Below, piece after piece: positions 9,007-17,316 of a DNA stretch of 64,000 bases. The notes below the pieces were generated by a model that was not told where the DNA came from, did no database searches, and saw only the letters and a program-made list of their open reading frames with translations. The first letter of the stretch is position 1. Every line of letters starts with the position of its first letter. Origin of the DNA: Afifella sp. IM 167 (lineage in GTDB: Bacteria; Pseudomonadota; Alphaproteobacteria; Rhizobiales; Afifellaceae); contig NZ_NSLC01000001.1 of the NCBI RefSeq assembly GCF_020144925.1, positions 186,001-250,000 on the forward strand. The letters run 5' to 3'. The position numbers and the translations under genes are program-made.

Positions 9007-9875
9007 GCCCGCGCTCCAAACAGACCGGTCGGGCGCAGGAGCAGGACCAGGATGAAGATGATGAAGATGCCGATCTGGCCGAGACTGTCGCCGAGATAGA
9101 GGCTGCACAGGCTCTCCACGACACCGATGACGAGGCCGCCCGCAAGCGCCCCGGTGATCGAGCCCATGCCGCCGAGCACGACGATGGTGAAGGCGACGAG
9201 GACGAAGGCGCCCCCGACGCGCGGATTGACGTAGAAGGTCGGCATCAGCAGGCAGGCGGCGATCGCCAGGGTCGCCGTGCCGAGACCGAAGGTGACGGCG
9301 AAGACGTGCTTGACGTCGATGCCGATGAGCTGGGCGCCGAGCTTTTCCTTGGCGACGGCGCGGATCGCCTTGCCGGTATCGGTGCGCACCAGCAGCAGCC
9401 AGAGCAGCGCCGTCACGACCACCGCACCGAGAAAGCCGTAGAGCCGCGCCTTGGAGATGAGCAGGCCGCCGATCTCCAGCACCTGGAAGGAGACGTCGGT
9501 GGAGATGGAGCGCGTGTCGGACTGGAAGAGGGCGAGCAGGACGTTCTCGATGATGATGGAAAGGCCGAGGGTGACGAGCAGGATGTTGCCGTCGTCGCCG
9601 TGGCTCGCCGGGCCGATGACGAAGCGCTGCACGACGTAGCCGAAGGCGAAGAAGAGGATCGTCAGCGGCACGATCGCCAGATACGGATCGAGGCCGAGGA
9701 AGACGTAGGCCGCCCACACGGCGAACATCGCCACGGTGAGGAAGGCGCCATGGGCGAAGTTGATGATGTGCAGGACGCCATAGACCAGCGTCAGCCCGAG
9801 CGCGATGAGCGCATAGACCGCTCCGGTCAGAAGGCCGTTCAGCATGGCCTCAGCGACGATGGAAATGGGATACAT
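9003..9875 (-). CDS. livH: Liv-type ABC importer permease LivH
   Basis: A 290-residue inner-membrane permease with eight or so hydrophobic helices. LGLTLVYGVLHIINFAHGAF near residues 25-45 and FTIVVLGGMGSITGALAGGL near 225 are hallmark LivH stretches. I set the start at ATG 9875 because the following residues begin the first helix at once; the longer in-frame extension runs through the preceding binding-protein gene's end. A 62-base gap separates it from the binding-protein gene. Confidence 0.92.
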   Translation of the reverse strand: MYPISIVAEAMLNGLLTGAVYALIALGLTLVYGVLHIINFAHGAFLTVAMFAVWAAYVFLGLDPYLAIVPLTILFFAFGYVVQRFVIGPASHGDDGNILLVTLGLSIIIENVLLALFQSDTRSISTDVSFQVLEIGGLLISKARLYGFLGAVVVTALLWLLLVRTDTGKAIRAVAKEKLGAQLIGIDVKHVFAVTFGLGTATLAIAACLLMPTFYVNPRVGGAFVLVAFTIVVLGGMGSITGALAGGLVIGVVESLCSLYLGDSLGQIGIFIIFILVLLLRPTGLFGARA

Positions 9876-9937
9876 CGAGGGCTCCGCCCGATACGCGAGA
9901 AAGGCGGGCGGCGCGAAGGGCGCCGCCCGCAAAGGTA

Positions 9938-11164
9938 CTAGCCGTTGACCGGGAAGTGCGGCTCGGCGTTGGCGAACTTCTCCGGGTAGACGACCATGAT
10001 GGTGCCGTCCTGGACCTGCGTGGAGACCGGGGACGCGCCCATGTTCTGGCCGTTCTCGGCGAACTTCGTCGGGCCGTACGGCATCAGGTGCTCGGCATAG
10101 GTGGAAGAAGCGATCGAGGGGATGATGTCCTCGCGCTTGGCCGAACCCGCCCTCTCGATGGCGTCGACGAGAAGGCCGACGCAGGAATAGTTGAGCGGCG
10201 TGTTGTAGTTCCACTGCTTGCCGGCTTCCTCCACGCGCTTCATCAGCGCGTCGTTGCCCGGATTGCTCGGATCGTGCCAGTGGTTGCAGTCCATGATGCC
10301 CTCGGCCGCCTCCGGGAAGGAGGAGACGAAGCGGCGGTTCGAAGCCGCGCCGTTGAGGACGGCGTAGACCGCCTTCGGCTTGACGCGCTGCTGCTGCATG
10401 GTGCGGGCGAGCAGCACCGTCTCGCCGTAATAGGTGCTCGGGATGACGAGATCCGGATTGAGCGAGCGCAGGCGCAGCGTGACGTTGGAAAGATCGCGCG
10501 AGGGCGTCGGCACGGAGATCGATTCCATGATCTCGAAGCCGTACTGCGGCAACTCTTCCTGCATCAGCTTGGCAAGGCCGGAGCCGAAGAGGCCATCCTC
10601 GTGGACGAGGGCGATGGTCTTCGCCGGCTTGCCGGCCGCCTCGTTGATGCGCACGAGGTTGTCGATGGCGATCTTGGTGCAGATCGAAAAGCCCGGCGCG
10701 AAGCGGAAGGTGTTCGTCAGGCCGCGCGAGATGATCTGGTCGGACACGCCCACATCGACGATGTAGGGCAGGTCGTAGCGGGCCGCGGCCTGCGAGGAAG
10801 CAAGACAGATCGGGCTGGCGAAACCGCCGACGATGGCCGCGACGCCCTCGCTCTGCATGCGCTCCACTTCCTGCACGCCGGCTTCCGGATTGGAGCGGGC
10901 GTCGCCGAAGACCATCTCGATCTTGGCGCCGTCGAGCGCCTTGATGCCGCCGGCATCGTTGATGTCCTTGATGGCCATCTCGGCGCCGGCGCGACCGTAC
11001 TCGCCGTCCTGGGCAAGGGCGCCGGTGACCGGCTGCAGAATGCCGATCTTGACCGGTGCGGGCTCGGCGGCCCGCAGGACAGAGGGCGCCGAAAGGCTCG
11101 CGACGACGGCCGCTCCTCCCTTGAGCGCCGTACGGCGACTGATGGAATTCCTGAACACTGTCAT
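9938..11164 (-). CDS. Liv-type periplasmic substrate-binding protein
   Basis: A 408-residue receptor of the Leu/Ile/Val-binding type. The N-terminus has a twin-arginine signal (SISRRTALKGGAAVVASLSA, cleaved near residue 32), so it is probably exported folded. The mature part starts with VKIGILQPVTGALAQDGEYG, and GGFASPICLASSQAA follows the usual ligand-loop pattern. ATG 11164 is preceded by GAGAGGAGAA. It is the first structural gene after the GntR gene, with a 172-base gap that may hold a promoter. It delivers the unknown substrate to LivHMGF. Confidence 0.9.
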   Translation of the reverse strand: MTVFRNSISRRTALKGGAAVVASLSAPSVLRAAEPAPVKIGILQPVTGALAQDGEYGRAGAEMAIKDINDAGGIKALDGAKIEMVFGDARSNPEAGVQEVERMQSEGVAAIVGGFASPICLASSQAAARYDLPYIVDVGVSDQIISRGLTNTFRFAPGFSICTKIAIDNLVRINEAAGKPAKTIALVHEDGLFGSGLAKLMQEELPQYGFEIMESISVPTPSRDLSNVTLRLRSLNPDLVIPSTYYGETVLLARTMQQQRVKPKAVYAVLNGAASNRRFVSSFPEAAEGIMDCNHWHDPSNPGNDALMKRVEEAGKQWNYNTPLNYSCVGLLVDAIERAGSAKREDIIPSIASSTYAEHLMPYGPTKFAENGQNMGASPVSTQVQDGTIMVVYPEKFANAEPHFPVNG

Positions 11165-11336
11165 GACTGTTCTCCTCTCAGGCTCCGTGGCTTTGACGGA
11201 TTTTCTGATTGCCGGTTACGCTAGGACTTTCTGTTTTCGCCGCGCCGCGGCGCGGGCGAGGAACCGGGTCCCGTGCCGGCGGCGCCGCGACCGCCTGCCG
11301 AAGGGACCAGGAACTTCCGGGCGAAGGAGGAAGCGC

Positions 11337-12179
11337 TCATTCGGCGCTTCCCTTCTCCATGGCGGGACGGCGCGCGGGCGCCCTGCGCCCCGAACGGGCG
11401 GGCGCGGCGACCTTGCGCGGGCGGTCGACCGGCTTCCAGCTGCGAGCATCGCCCGCGCCGGTGCGCTGAAGGTCGAGCTGGAAGGAATAGCGGTCGGGCC
11501 GGTAGAGCGCCTGCAGGTGCTCGATGCCCTTGCCGGAAGGGTCGTAGACGACCCGCGTCATGGAAAGCAGCGCCGCGCCGACTTCCAGGCCGAGCGGCTC
11601 GGCCGTGTCGGGCCCGGCAAGCGTTGCGCCGACGGTCTGGCTCGCCCGCTCGGCAACGAGGCCGGAGCGCTCCAGCAGCTCCAGGAGGGGCGTTGAGGCA
11701 AGGTCGGCCTCCGAATAGGACAGGCCGATCCGTTCGGGAACGTTCGTAACGAGATAGGAGAAGGGCTGGCCGTCGATGAGCCGCAGGCGCACCGAGCGCT
11801 GCGTGCGCTCGTCCGGATCCAGCCTGAGCGCCTCCACGATCGCAGGCGGCGGCACGATGTAGCCGAAGGAGAGGAGCTTGACCTCTGTCGTCTGCCCCAT
11901 CTCCACGAGATGGGCGAGGACGTTGGAGATGTCGCCGGTCATCGGAAGGCTGGCCTGGCCTCCCTTGACGAAGGTGCCGGCGCCGGGACGGCGCTCGATG
12001 AGCCCTTCGGAGGCAAGCTGGTCGAGGGCGCGGCGGACGGTGACGCGAGAGACGCCGTTCTGCTCGGCCAGAGCCGGCTCGCTCGGGAGCGACGAACGCG
12101 CCCGGTACTCGCCGGAGGCGATCCGGTCCCGCAGAAGAAGATAGACCCTGCGTGCCTTTGGCGGCTCGAGGTTCGTCAT
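11337..12179 (-). CDS. GntR-family transcriptional regulator with UTRA domain
   Basis: A 280-residue regulator of the HutC/GntR type: winged helix at about residues 10-75 (SEPALAEQNGVSRVTVRRAL is the recognition region) and a UTRA effector domain at about 95-235. The Arg/Pro-rich tail (RRAPARRPAMEKGSAE) is unusual and probably disordered. ATG 12179 is chosen because GGGAGG sits five bases before it; a TTG four codons upstream lies inside that ribosome site. It heads the Liv/Hyu operon on the same strand. UTRA regulators usually are repressors released by a pathway substrate or intermediate. Confidence 0.9.
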   Translation of the reverse strand: MTNLEPPKARRVYLLLRDRIASGEYRARSSLPSEPALAEQNGVSRVTVRRALDQLASEGLIERRPGAGTFVKGGQASLPMTGDISNVLAHLVEMGQTTEVKLLSFGYIVPPPAIVEALRLDPDERTQRSVRLRLIDGQPFSYLVTNVPERIGLSYSEADLASTPLLELLERSGLVAERASQTVGATLAGPDTAEPLGLEVGAALLSMTRVVYDPSGKGIEHLQALYRPDRYSFQLDLQRTGAGDARSWKPVDRPRKVAAPARSGRRAPARRPAMEKGSAE

Positions 12180-12193
12180 CCGACCTCCCAATC

Positions 12194-12213
12194 CTGTATC
12201 ATATTTAATACAG
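12194..12213. promoter_or_regulatory. candidate GntR operator, CTGTAT-N8-ATACAG
   Basis: A perfect inverted repeat with six-base arms and an eight-base AT-only centre apart from one C, 14 bases before the gntR start. It sits in the 109-base gap after leuD within an unusually AT-rich patch. The right arm belongs to TAATACAGA (12206-12214), which recurs at 14414-14422 before leuC. An overlapping small palindrome, ACAGA-AA-TCTGT, follows directly. Autoregulation by the GntR protein is inferred. Confidence 0.5.
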
Positions 12214-12288
12214 AAATCTGTCTTCTAGCCAACACATTTCTATCGGCCTCGGCAAGGCGCTTTCGGCGCCCATGCCGTGCCCGGCGTC

Positions 12289-12906
12289 TCACCCGGCCTG
12301 CCTCGGCGCCGCCCAGGGGCGAAGCTCGGCATCGGCCGCCACGAAGGCCTTCACCGCATCCATATGGCTCATGGTGAGGTCGAGATCGTCCCAGCCGTTG
12401 AGGAGCTTGGTGCGCCACACAGGCTCCACCTCGAAACCGTAGGCATGTCCGGCAAGCTCGATACGGCAGGCCTCGAGATCGACGGTGATGTCGCCCGCCC
12501 CGGCCTGAAGCGCCGCAAGCATCGCCTCGCAATCGGCCTCGGCGACACGCGCCGGCAGGAGGCCGTTGTTGACGGCGTTGGAAGCGAAGATGTCGCCGAA
12601 GCTCGGCGCGACGACGCAGCGTATGCCGTAATCGACGAGCGCGTAGACCGCCGCCTCGCGCGAGGAGCCCGAGCCGAAATTGCGCCGCGCCACGATCACC
12701 CGCGCGCCCTGCCTGTCGGGCGCGTTGAGCGGGAAGTCGGGGCGGGGCCTCCCCTCCCCGTCGAAGCGAAGATCGTGCAGGAGATAGCCGCCATAGCCCT
12801 CGGCGCGCGAGCGCTTCATGAAACGGGCGGGAATGAGCTGGTCGGTATCGACCCCGGAAAACGGCAGCGGGCAGGCAAGGCCGTCAAGGCGCGTGAAGGC
12901 TTCCAT
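12289..12906 (-). CDS. leuD: LeuD-type hydro-lyase small subunit
   Basis: A 205-residue small (swivel-domain) subunit of the aconitase/isopropylmalate isomerase family. VDTDQLIPARFMK and RRNFGSGSSREAAVYAL are the family's substrate-loop signatures. It overlaps leuC by one base (TGATG), so the two form one enzyme. The canonical role is isomerising 3- to 2-isopropylmalate; dimethylmaleate hydratase and other catabolic hydro-lyases share the fold. The setting inside a catabolic region makes a catabolic role plausible, but the sequence itself looks like standard LeuD. Confidence 0.88.
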   Translation of the reverse strand: MEAFTRLDGLACPLPFSGVDTDQLIPARFMKRSRAEGYGGYLLHDLRFDGEGRPRPDFPLNAPDRQGARVIVARRNFGSGSSREAAVYALVDYGIRCVVAPSFGDIFASNAVNNGLLPARVAEADCEAMLAALQAGAGDITVDLEACRIELAGHAYGFEVEPVWRTKLLNGWDDLDLTMSHMDAVKAFVAADAELRPWAAPRQAG

Positions 12907-14342
12907 CAGCCACTCTCCCCGGCCGGCATGCGGCCCTCAAGGAGCGGGCGCACATCGGCGAGATGGCCGGTGACGGCGGCGGCAGCGGCCATCGCCGGCG
13001 ACATCAGATGGGTGCGCGATCCCGGCCCCTGCCGGCCGCGGAAATTGCGGTTGGTGGTGGAGGCGCAGCGCTCGCCCGGCGGCACGAGGTCACCGTTCAT
13101 GCCGACGCACATGGAGCAGCCGGCATCGACCCATTCGAGCCCCGCCTCCATGAAGATCCTGTCGAGCCCCTCCTCGATCGCCTGCGCCTTCACCTTCGCC
13201 GAGCCGGGCGAAACGAGGCCCGGCACGCGCGCCTTGCGGCCGGCAAGCACGGCGGCCGCGGCCCGGATATCCTCGATACGGCTGTTGGTGCATGAGCCGA
13301 TGAAGATCCGGTCGACGGCGATATCCGTCAGCTTCTGGCCGGCCCTGAGGCCCATATATTCGAGGGCCTCGCGGATATGCGCGGCGCGGGCGGGATCGGC
13401 CGCTTTTTCCGGGTCGGGCACCGTCTGGGTGATCGCCAGCGTGTCTTCCGGGCTCGTACCCCAGGTGACGACGGGCGCGATGGCGGCGCCGTCGAGCGTC
13501 ACTTCCTTGTCGAAGACGGCATCCGGATCGCTCGCCAGCGCCCGCCAATCCTCCACGGCGCGCTCGAAAGCCTCTCCCTCGGGCGCGAAAGGCCGCCCGC
13601 GAATATAGGCGAAGGTCGTCTCGTCCGGGGCGATCATGCCGGAGCGCCCGCCGGCCTCGATGGAAAGGTTGCAGAGCGTCAGCCGGCCTTCCATGGAAAG
13701 GGCGCGGATCGCCGGACCGGCATATTCGATCGCATGACCGGCCGCGCCGTCGGCGCCGATCGCGGCGATGATGGAAAGGGCGATGTCCTTGGCGGCGACG
13801 CCCGGCGCGAGCTGGCCCTCGACGGTGATCCTGAGCCGCTTCGGCCGCTTCTGCCAGATCGTCTGCGTCATCAGCACATGTGCCACTTCCGAGGCGCCGA
13901 TGCCGAAGGCGAGCGCGCCGAAGGCGCCATGCGTGGCGGTGTGGCTGTCGCCGCAGACCATGGTGAGACCGGGAAGCGTCAGTCCCTGCTCGGGACCGAC
14001 CACATGCACGATCCCCTGGCCGGGATCGGAAAGCCCGAAGAGCCTGAGATGATGCCGGCCGGCATTGTCGCGAAGCTGCTCGACCATGCCGCGGATGGCC
14101 GGATCGGCCTTGGCGAGGTCGCGCACGCGCGTCGGCACGTAATGGTCCTCGAAGCCGAAAGTGAGGTCGGGACGCGCCACCTCGGCATTGCGGCCCTTCA
14201 GATTGTTGAAGGCGTGGAAGGAGCCTTCATGCAGGAAGTGCCGGTCGATCCACAGAAGGCTCTGGCCGTCCTCGCGGCGGGTGACGACATGGGCGTCCCA
14301 CACCTTGTCGAACAATGTCCTCGGGCCGGCGGCTTCACGCAT
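12906..14342 (-). CDS. leuC: LeuC-type hydro-lyase large subunit (4Fe-4S)
   Basis: A 478-residue aconitase-superfamily large subunit. Motifs: VCGDSHTATHGAFG, SCTNSR with the first cluster Cys near 351, and DAGCSMCVGMN with the other two near 411 and 414, so a 4Fe-4S cluster is expected. It matches bacterial LeuC along its whole length. ATG 14342 is chosen: AGAGGG lies seven bases before it and the protein then begins just ahead of RTLFDKVWDAHVV, as in LeuC; a TTG 13 codons earlier has no ribosome site. In many rhizobia leuC and leuD are separated in the core genome, so this adjacent pair may be an extra copy. Confidence 0.88.
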   Translation of the reverse strand: MREAAGPRTLFDKVWDAHVVTRREDGQSLLWIDRHFLHEGSFHAFNNLKGRNAEVARPDLTFGFEDHYVPTRVRDLAKADPAIRGMVEQLRDNAGRHHLRLFGLSDPGQGIVHVVGPEQGLTLPGLTMVCGDSHTATHGAFGALAFGIGASEVAHVLMTQTIWQKRPKRLRITVEGQLAPGVAAKDIALSIIAAIGADGAAGHAIEYAGPAIRALSMEGRLTLCNLSIEAGGRSGMIAPDETTFAYIRGRPFAPEGEAFERAVEDWRALASDPDAVFDKEVTLDGAAIAPVVTWGTSPEDTLAITQTVPDPEKAADPARAAHIREALEYMGLRAGQKLTDIAVDRIFIGSCTNSRIEDIRAAAAVLAGRKARVPGLVSPGSAKVKAQAIEEGLDRIFMEAGLEWVDAGCSMCVGMNGDLVPPGERCASTTNRNFRGRQGPGSRTHLMSPAMAAAAAVTGHLADVRPLLEGRMPAGESG

Positions 14343-14407
14343 GGGCGTCCCTCTTGCGAGCTTCTCCAAAGCTAAGGGCAAGCGCGCCTTCGATGCAAGA
14401 GTTGTCC

Positions 14408-14426
14408 TAAATCTAATACAGATTTA
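14408..14426. promoter_or_regulatory. candidate operator with TAATACAGA, leuC/flavoprotein divergent region
   Basis: Inverted repeat TAAATCT-N5-AGATTTA in the 143-base space between leuC (minus) and the flavoprotein gene (plus). It contains TAATACAGA, the same nine bases as the GntR-gene operator about 2.2 kb away. The AT-rich patch stands out from the GC-rich surroundings, as expected of a promoter. Control of both divergent units by the neighbouring GntR regulator is inferred. Confidence 0.45.
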
Positions 14427-14485
14427 TAGCCATCCATGTGACAGCTTCTGTCCACCCGGTTCGATGGAAAGAGGGAGACGAGGAC

Positions 14486-15883
14486 GTGACCGACGTAATC
14501 CGCGAGGACGGCAGGACTTTCGATTTCATCGCGCCCGTCGTCGTCATCGGCGCTGGAGCCGCCGGCCTCGTCGCGGCCCTTTCGGCCAAGGAAGCCGGGG
14601 CCGACGTGGTGGTGCTGGAGCGCGATCCCCTGCCCCGCGGCTCCACCGCGCTTTCCGCCGGGCTGATCCCGGCCGCCGGCACGCGCTGGCAGAAAGAGGC
14701 GGGCATTTCCGACACTCCGGAAGCCTTCGCCGCCGACGTCACGAAGAAGGCGCACGGCGAGCCCGATCCGGCGATCGTGGAGGCGGTGACGCGCGAGGCC
14801 GGACCGGTGTTGGAATGGCTCGGCGAGACCTATGGCCTCCCCTTCTCGCTCGTCGACGATTTCGATTATCCGGGCCATTCGGCAAGGCGCATGCACGGCC
14901 TGCCGACGCGCTCCGGCGAAGAGCTGATCGACGCGCTGCGCGAGGCGGCCGAGAAGGCCGGCATCGACATCATCTGCGAGGCGCAGGCGACGACACTCTA
15001 TTGCGACCGTGAGAACCGCGTCACCGGCCTTGCCTTTGCGCGGCCGGACGGCGCGCGCGAGGAGATCGGCTGCACCGAGCTCGTCCTGGCCTGCAACGGC
15101 TACGGCGGCAACAAGGCGCTCGTCGCCGAGCACATTCCGAGCCTTTCCGGCGCGCTTTATTTCGGCCATGAGGGCAATCACGGCGAGGCCCTCCTCTGGG
15201 GCGAGGAGATCGGCGCCGCCACCCGCCATCTTTCCGGCCATCAGGGCCACGGCTCGGTCGCCCACCCGGCCGGCATCCTCATCACCTGGGCGACGATCAC
15301 CGGGGGCGGCGTGCAGGTGAACCTCGATGGCGAGCGCTTCTGCGATGAATCGCGCGGCTATTCGGAAGAGGCCGCCGAGGTGCTGGCGCAGCCGCAGGGC
15401 ATCGCCTTCACGGTCTTCGATGCGCGCATCGCCGGCATTGCCCGCCAGTTCGAGGATTTCAAGCGCGCCGAGGAGATCGGCGCCATTCTGACGGCGGACG
15501 ACTGGGCGGGCCTGGCAGAGAAGATGGGCGTTCCGGCCGAGACCTTCGCGGCGAGCATGGAAAAGGCCGAGGCCGCCAAGGCATCGGGCGGCACCGACGC
15601 CTTCGGCCGCAGCTTCGCCGGCGTTCCCGCCCTCAAGCCGCCCTATCATGCGGTGAAGGTGACGGGCGCGCTCTTCCATACGCAGGGCGGCCTTGTCGTC
15701 GACGCAAAGGCGCGCGTTCTGGCAAAAAACGGCAGGCCGTTTGCGAACCTTTATGCGGCGGGCGGCGCGGCCTGCGGGATTTCCGGCGCGGAGGCTTCCG
15801 GCTATCTTTCCGGAAACGGCCTTGTGACCGCCGTCACCCTTGGCAGGCTTGCGGGCCTTTCCGCAGGCAAGGCCGCCGCCTGA
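14486..15883 (+). CDS. FAD-dependent fumarate-reductase/ketosteroid-dehydrogenase-like oxidoreductase
   Basis: A 465-residue flavoprotein of the FAD_binding_2 family. The FAD-binding Rossmann motif [11 protein letters not shown] is at residues 18-28; FGRSFAG near 374 carries the Arg that acts as proton donor in fumarate reductases, HTQGGL follows, and the C-terminal [11 protein letters not shown] is the second FAD motif. There is no signal peptide or haem motif, so it is a soluble cytoplasmic enzyme. GTG 14486 is chosen for GGGAGACGAGGAC just ahead; another GTG lies 48 bases upstream without such a site. It probably reduces or forms a C=C bond beside a carboxyl or carbonyl group. It may act on the same carbon skeleton as LeuCD. 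Confidence 0.82.
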   Translation: MTDVIREDGRTFDFIAPVVVIGAGAAGLVAALSAKEAGADVVVLERDPLPRGSTALSAGLIPAAGTRWQKEAGISDTPEAFAADVTKKAHGEPDPAIVEAVTREAGPVLEWLGETYGLPFSLVDDFDYPGHSARRMHGLPTRSGEELIDALREAAEKAGIDIICEAQATTLYCDRENRVTGLAFARPDGAREEIGCTELVLACNGYGGNKALVAEHIPSLSGALYFGHEGNHGEALLWGEEIGAATRHLSGHQGHGSVAHPAGILITWATITGGGVQVNLDGERFCDESRGYSEEAAEVLAQPQGIAFTVFDARIAGIARQFEDFKRAEEIGAILTADDWAGLAEKMGVPAETFAASMEKAEAAKASGGTDAFGRSFAGVPALKPPYHAVKVTGALFHTQGGLVVDAKARVLAKNGRPFANLYAAGGAACGISGAEASGYLSGNGLVTAVTLGRLAGLSAGKAAA

Positions 15884-15938
15884 GCCATTTCCCGAGAAAG
15901 CCCCGGCCCGAAGAAGGCGAGAGAAGAAAGAGACACCG

Positions 15939-17156
15939 ATGAGCGAGACAGCCACCAACCCTGCCCCGGCCACGGCCACCGCCGGCTTCAACTGGGAGGA
16001 CCCGTTCCTCCTCTCCGACCAGCTGACCGAGGAGGAGCGGCTGATCCGCGAGAGCGCCGCCGCCTTTGCCGCCGACAAGCTGATGCCGCGGATCGAGAAG
16101 GCCTATCTGGAGGAGGAGAGCGATCCCTCGATCTTCCGCGAGATGGGCGAGGCGGGCCTCCTCGGCGTCAACGTTCCGGAAGAATACGGCGGCATCGGCG
16201 CGTCCTATGTCAGCTACGGGCTCGTCGCGCGCGAGGTGGAGCGCATCGATTCCGGCTACCGCTCCATGATGAGCGTGCAGTCCTCGCTGGTGATGTATCC
16301 GATCTACGCCTACGGCGACGAGGCGCAGCGCAAGAAGTACCTGCCGAAACTGGCGAGCGGCGAGTTCATCGGCTGCTTCGGCCTGACGGAGCCCGATGCC
16401 GGCTCCGATCCCGGCGGCATGAAGACGCGCGCAGCGAAGATCGACGGCGGCTACCGGCTCACCGGTTCCAAGATGTGGATCTCCAATTCCCCGATCGCCG
16501 ACGTCTTCGTCGTCTGGGCGAAGTCGGAGGCGCATGAGGGCAAGATCCGCGGCTTCATCCTGGAAAAGGGCATGAAGGGCCTTTCGGCGCCGAAGATCGG
16601 CGGCAAGCTTTCGCTGCGCGCTTCCATCACCGGCGAGGTGGTGATGGACGGCGTGGAGGTGCCCGAGGAGGCGCTGCTGCCGAACGTTTCGGGCCTCAAG
16701 GGCCCGTTCGGCTGCCTCAATCGCGCCCGCTACGGCATCTCCTGGGGCGCCATGGGCGCGGCGGAGGATTGCTGGTTGCGTGCAAGGAGTTACGGCCTTG
16801 ACCGAAAGCAGTTTGGAAAGCCTCTAGCTGCCACGCAGCTGTTCCAGAAGAAGCTCGCCGACATGCAGAGCGAGATCGCCCTCGGCCTGCAGGCGAGCCT
16901 GCGCGTCGGCCGGCTGATGGACGAGGGCCGCATGGCCCCGGAAATGATCTCGCTCGTCAAGCGCAACAATTGCGGCAAGGCGCTCGACATTGCCCGCGCC
17001 GCCCGCGACATGCACGGCGGCAACGGCATCCAGATCGAATACCACGTCATGCGCCATGCCCAGAACCTGGAGACGGTGAACACCTATGAGGGCACGCACG
17101 ACATCCATGCGCTGATCCTCGGCCGCGCCCAGACGGGCATCCAGGCCTTCTTCTGA
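15939..17156 (+). CDS. gcdH: glutaryl-CoA dehydrogenase
   Basis: A 405-residue acyl-CoA dehydrogenase closely matching glutaryl-CoA dehydrogenases: [32 protein letters not shown], and the C-terminus [16 protein letters not shown] with catalytic Glu at about 384 and the family ending TGIQAFF. The enzyme oxidises and decarboxylates glutaryl-CoA to crotonyl-CoA, feeding electrons to ETF. It follows the flavoprotein by 55 bases on the same strand, so they may be cotranscribed. A glutarate-type acid as a pathway product is thus possible, though gcdH also serves lysine and tryptophan breakdown. Confidence 0.92.
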   Translation: MSETATNPAPATATAGFNWEDPFLLSDQLTEEERLIRESAAAFAADKLMPRIEKAYLEEESDPSIFREMGEAGLLGVNVPEEYGGIGASYVSYGLVAREVERIDSGYRSMMSVQSSLVMYPIYAYGDEAQRKKYLPKLASGEFIGCFGLTEPDAGSDPGGMKTRAAKIDGGYRLTGSKMWISNSPIADVFVVWAKSEAHEGKIRGFILEKGMKGLSAPKIGGKLSLRASITGEVVMDGVEVPEEALLPNVSGLKGPFGCLNRARYGISWGAMGAAEDCWLRARSYGLDRKQFGKPLAATQLFQKKLADMQSEIALGLQASLRVGRLMDEGRMAPEMISLVKRNNCGKALDIARAARDMHGGNGIQIEYHVMRHAQNLETVNTYEGTHDIHALILGRAQTGIQAFF

Positions 17157-17175
17157 GAAGAAGCGGAACCTCATT

Positions 17176-17246
17176 GGCGAGGCGGAACGCCACCTCGCCG
17201 ATAATTCAGCGCGATGATCCGGGGCCGGCGGTTCCCCCGCCGGCCC
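17176..17246 (+). terminator. two GC-rich hairpins after gcdH, no U tract
   Basis: Two stems follow gcdH: 17176-17199 (seven plus two pairs around a four-base loop) and 17222-17246 (GGGCCGGCGG, loop TTCCC, perfect ten-pair stem). Neither is followed by a T run, so intrinsic termination is uncertain; they could stabilise the 3' end of the message. Confidence 0.35.
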
Positions 17247-17316
17247 TCGCCGCCGGGCGCATCAAGCCTAGTTGGGACGTCACGAGACACGAACCCCGAC
17301 CAGGATCACGCCAAAG

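Noticed and set aside
17222-17246. Ten-pair hairpin as a firm intrinsic terminator
   Set aside because: No T run follows; kept only at low confidence.
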